A DNA stretch of 5,871 nt from Sphingobacterium thalpophilum (GTDB lineage Bacteria; Bacteroidota; Bacteroidia; Flavobacteriales; Flavobacteriaceae). Every line of letters begins with the position of its first letter. Within the stretch, counting starts at the first letter, position 1. The notes beneath the pieces are model-generated. The model had not been told where the DNA came from and did no database searches. It saw nothing but the letters and a program-made list of their open reading frames with translations. This document shows positions 5,632 through 5,871 of this stretch, piece by piece. The position numbers and the translations under genes are program-made. Location: the NCBI GenBank assembly GCA_943328865.2, contig CALQBR020000104.1, positions 1-5,871 of the forward strand. The letters are read 5' to 3'.

Positions 5632-5871
5632 CTAATTGTTTTTATACGAATAGACCAAGCATCCTCCTTTAATCAAATTAATTATTTTTCTTGTGTTTTT
5701 CTCAGGCAAGGCAAAACAACCCCAAGACCATTTGGTTTCCATCTTTTTGGTAGAATGGAATATAATTTTCCTCTTTTTTGCATTAGAATTTGTTTGATCT
5801 AAACCATTTAAAACTAAAGAATAACCATACTTGCCATAGTATGTATTTTCAGTTACATAAGCTCCAAGACT
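5632..5871 (-). CDS. Murein L,D-transpeptidase catalytic domain protein (YkuD_2 type), C-terminal part
   Basis: The last 79 codons are present, and the N-terminal part lies beyond the right edge. The fragment begins SLGAYVTENTYYGKYGYSLV, then has LNGLDQTNSNAKKRKIIFHS, KWSWGCFALPEKN and INLIKGGCLVYSYKNN before TAG at 5632-5634. This follows the order of the YkuD_2 family (PF13645): a GK(H/Y)G-SL strand, a GL(E/D)...N..A..R segment, a catalytic His (codon 5755-5757) and a Ser-x-Gly-Cys motif with the nucleophilic Cys (codon 5716-5718). Such enzymes form or remodel 3-3 peptide cross-links, or attach proteins to peptidoglycan, in the periplasm. Only 12 residues separate His and Cys, apparently fewer than in the members I remember, and the usual GRS before GC is KWSW. 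It may be a divergent member with altered specificity. It converges on the LamG gene. Confidence 0.87.
   Translation of the reverse strand, partial: SLGAYVTENTYYGKYGYSLVLNGLDQTNSNAKKRKIIFHSTKKMETKWSWGCFALPEKNTRKIINLIKGGCLVYSYKNN

Noticed and set aside
1..5871. CRISPR array or tandem repeats
   Set aside because: No regularly spaced direct repeats were seen; recurring strings are short A/T runs.

Overview
The window looks like chromosomal DNA of a low-GC member of the Bacteroidota, most likely a Flavobacteriia/Flavobacterium-type organism. Four signs point this way: a secreted protein ending in a type IX secretion (T9SS) sorting domain, promoter-like sites of the TTG/TAnnTTTG type, starts without Shine-Dalgarno sequences, and a DUF2723 membrane protein typical of this phylum. 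The genus is inferred, not shown.

Layout. The first 1735 bases are the N-terminal 578 codons of a minus-strand DUF2723/TMEM260-like multipass membrane protein (GT-C-type O-mannosyltransferase relative); it runs off the left edge. Divergent from it is a single tRNA-Gln(TTG) at 1895-1965 with its own Bacteroidota promoter and a strong terminator. Just behind lies a degenerate ISL3-type insertion sequence at about 2060-3488. It has imperfect 28-bp inverted ends and a minus-strand transposase split into an N-terminal ORF and a C-terminal part broken by two apparent single-base indels and an amber stop. The three presumed DDE residues can still be read across the fragments. A bidirectional hairpin terminator follows at 3512-3557, then about 580 bases with no convincing gene and possible relic coding sequence.

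The best intact protein gene is at 4141-5223 (+): a 360-residue secreted LamG/concanavalin-like protein with a signal peptide and a T9SS type A sorting domain, closed by a perfect 10-bp-stem terminator. Its central part is much more AT-rich than its two ends, suggesting a mosaic gene. A roughly 350-base gene-free stretch with one GC-rich patch separates it from a convergent minus-strand gene at the right edge (5632-5871). That gene encodes the C-terminal 79 residues of a YkuD_2-type murein L,D-transpeptidase-like protein.

How the genes relate. There is no operon in view: each gene is a separate transcription unit. The three main proteins all act at or beyond the cell envelope (glycosyltransferase-like membrane protein, T9SS-exported protein, peptidoglycan enzyme), but the sequence shows no functional link. 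I found no convincing undescribed system. The points most worth a second look are the split and damaged transposase, the mosaic composition of the LamG gene, and the shortened active-site spacing of the L,D-transpeptidase.
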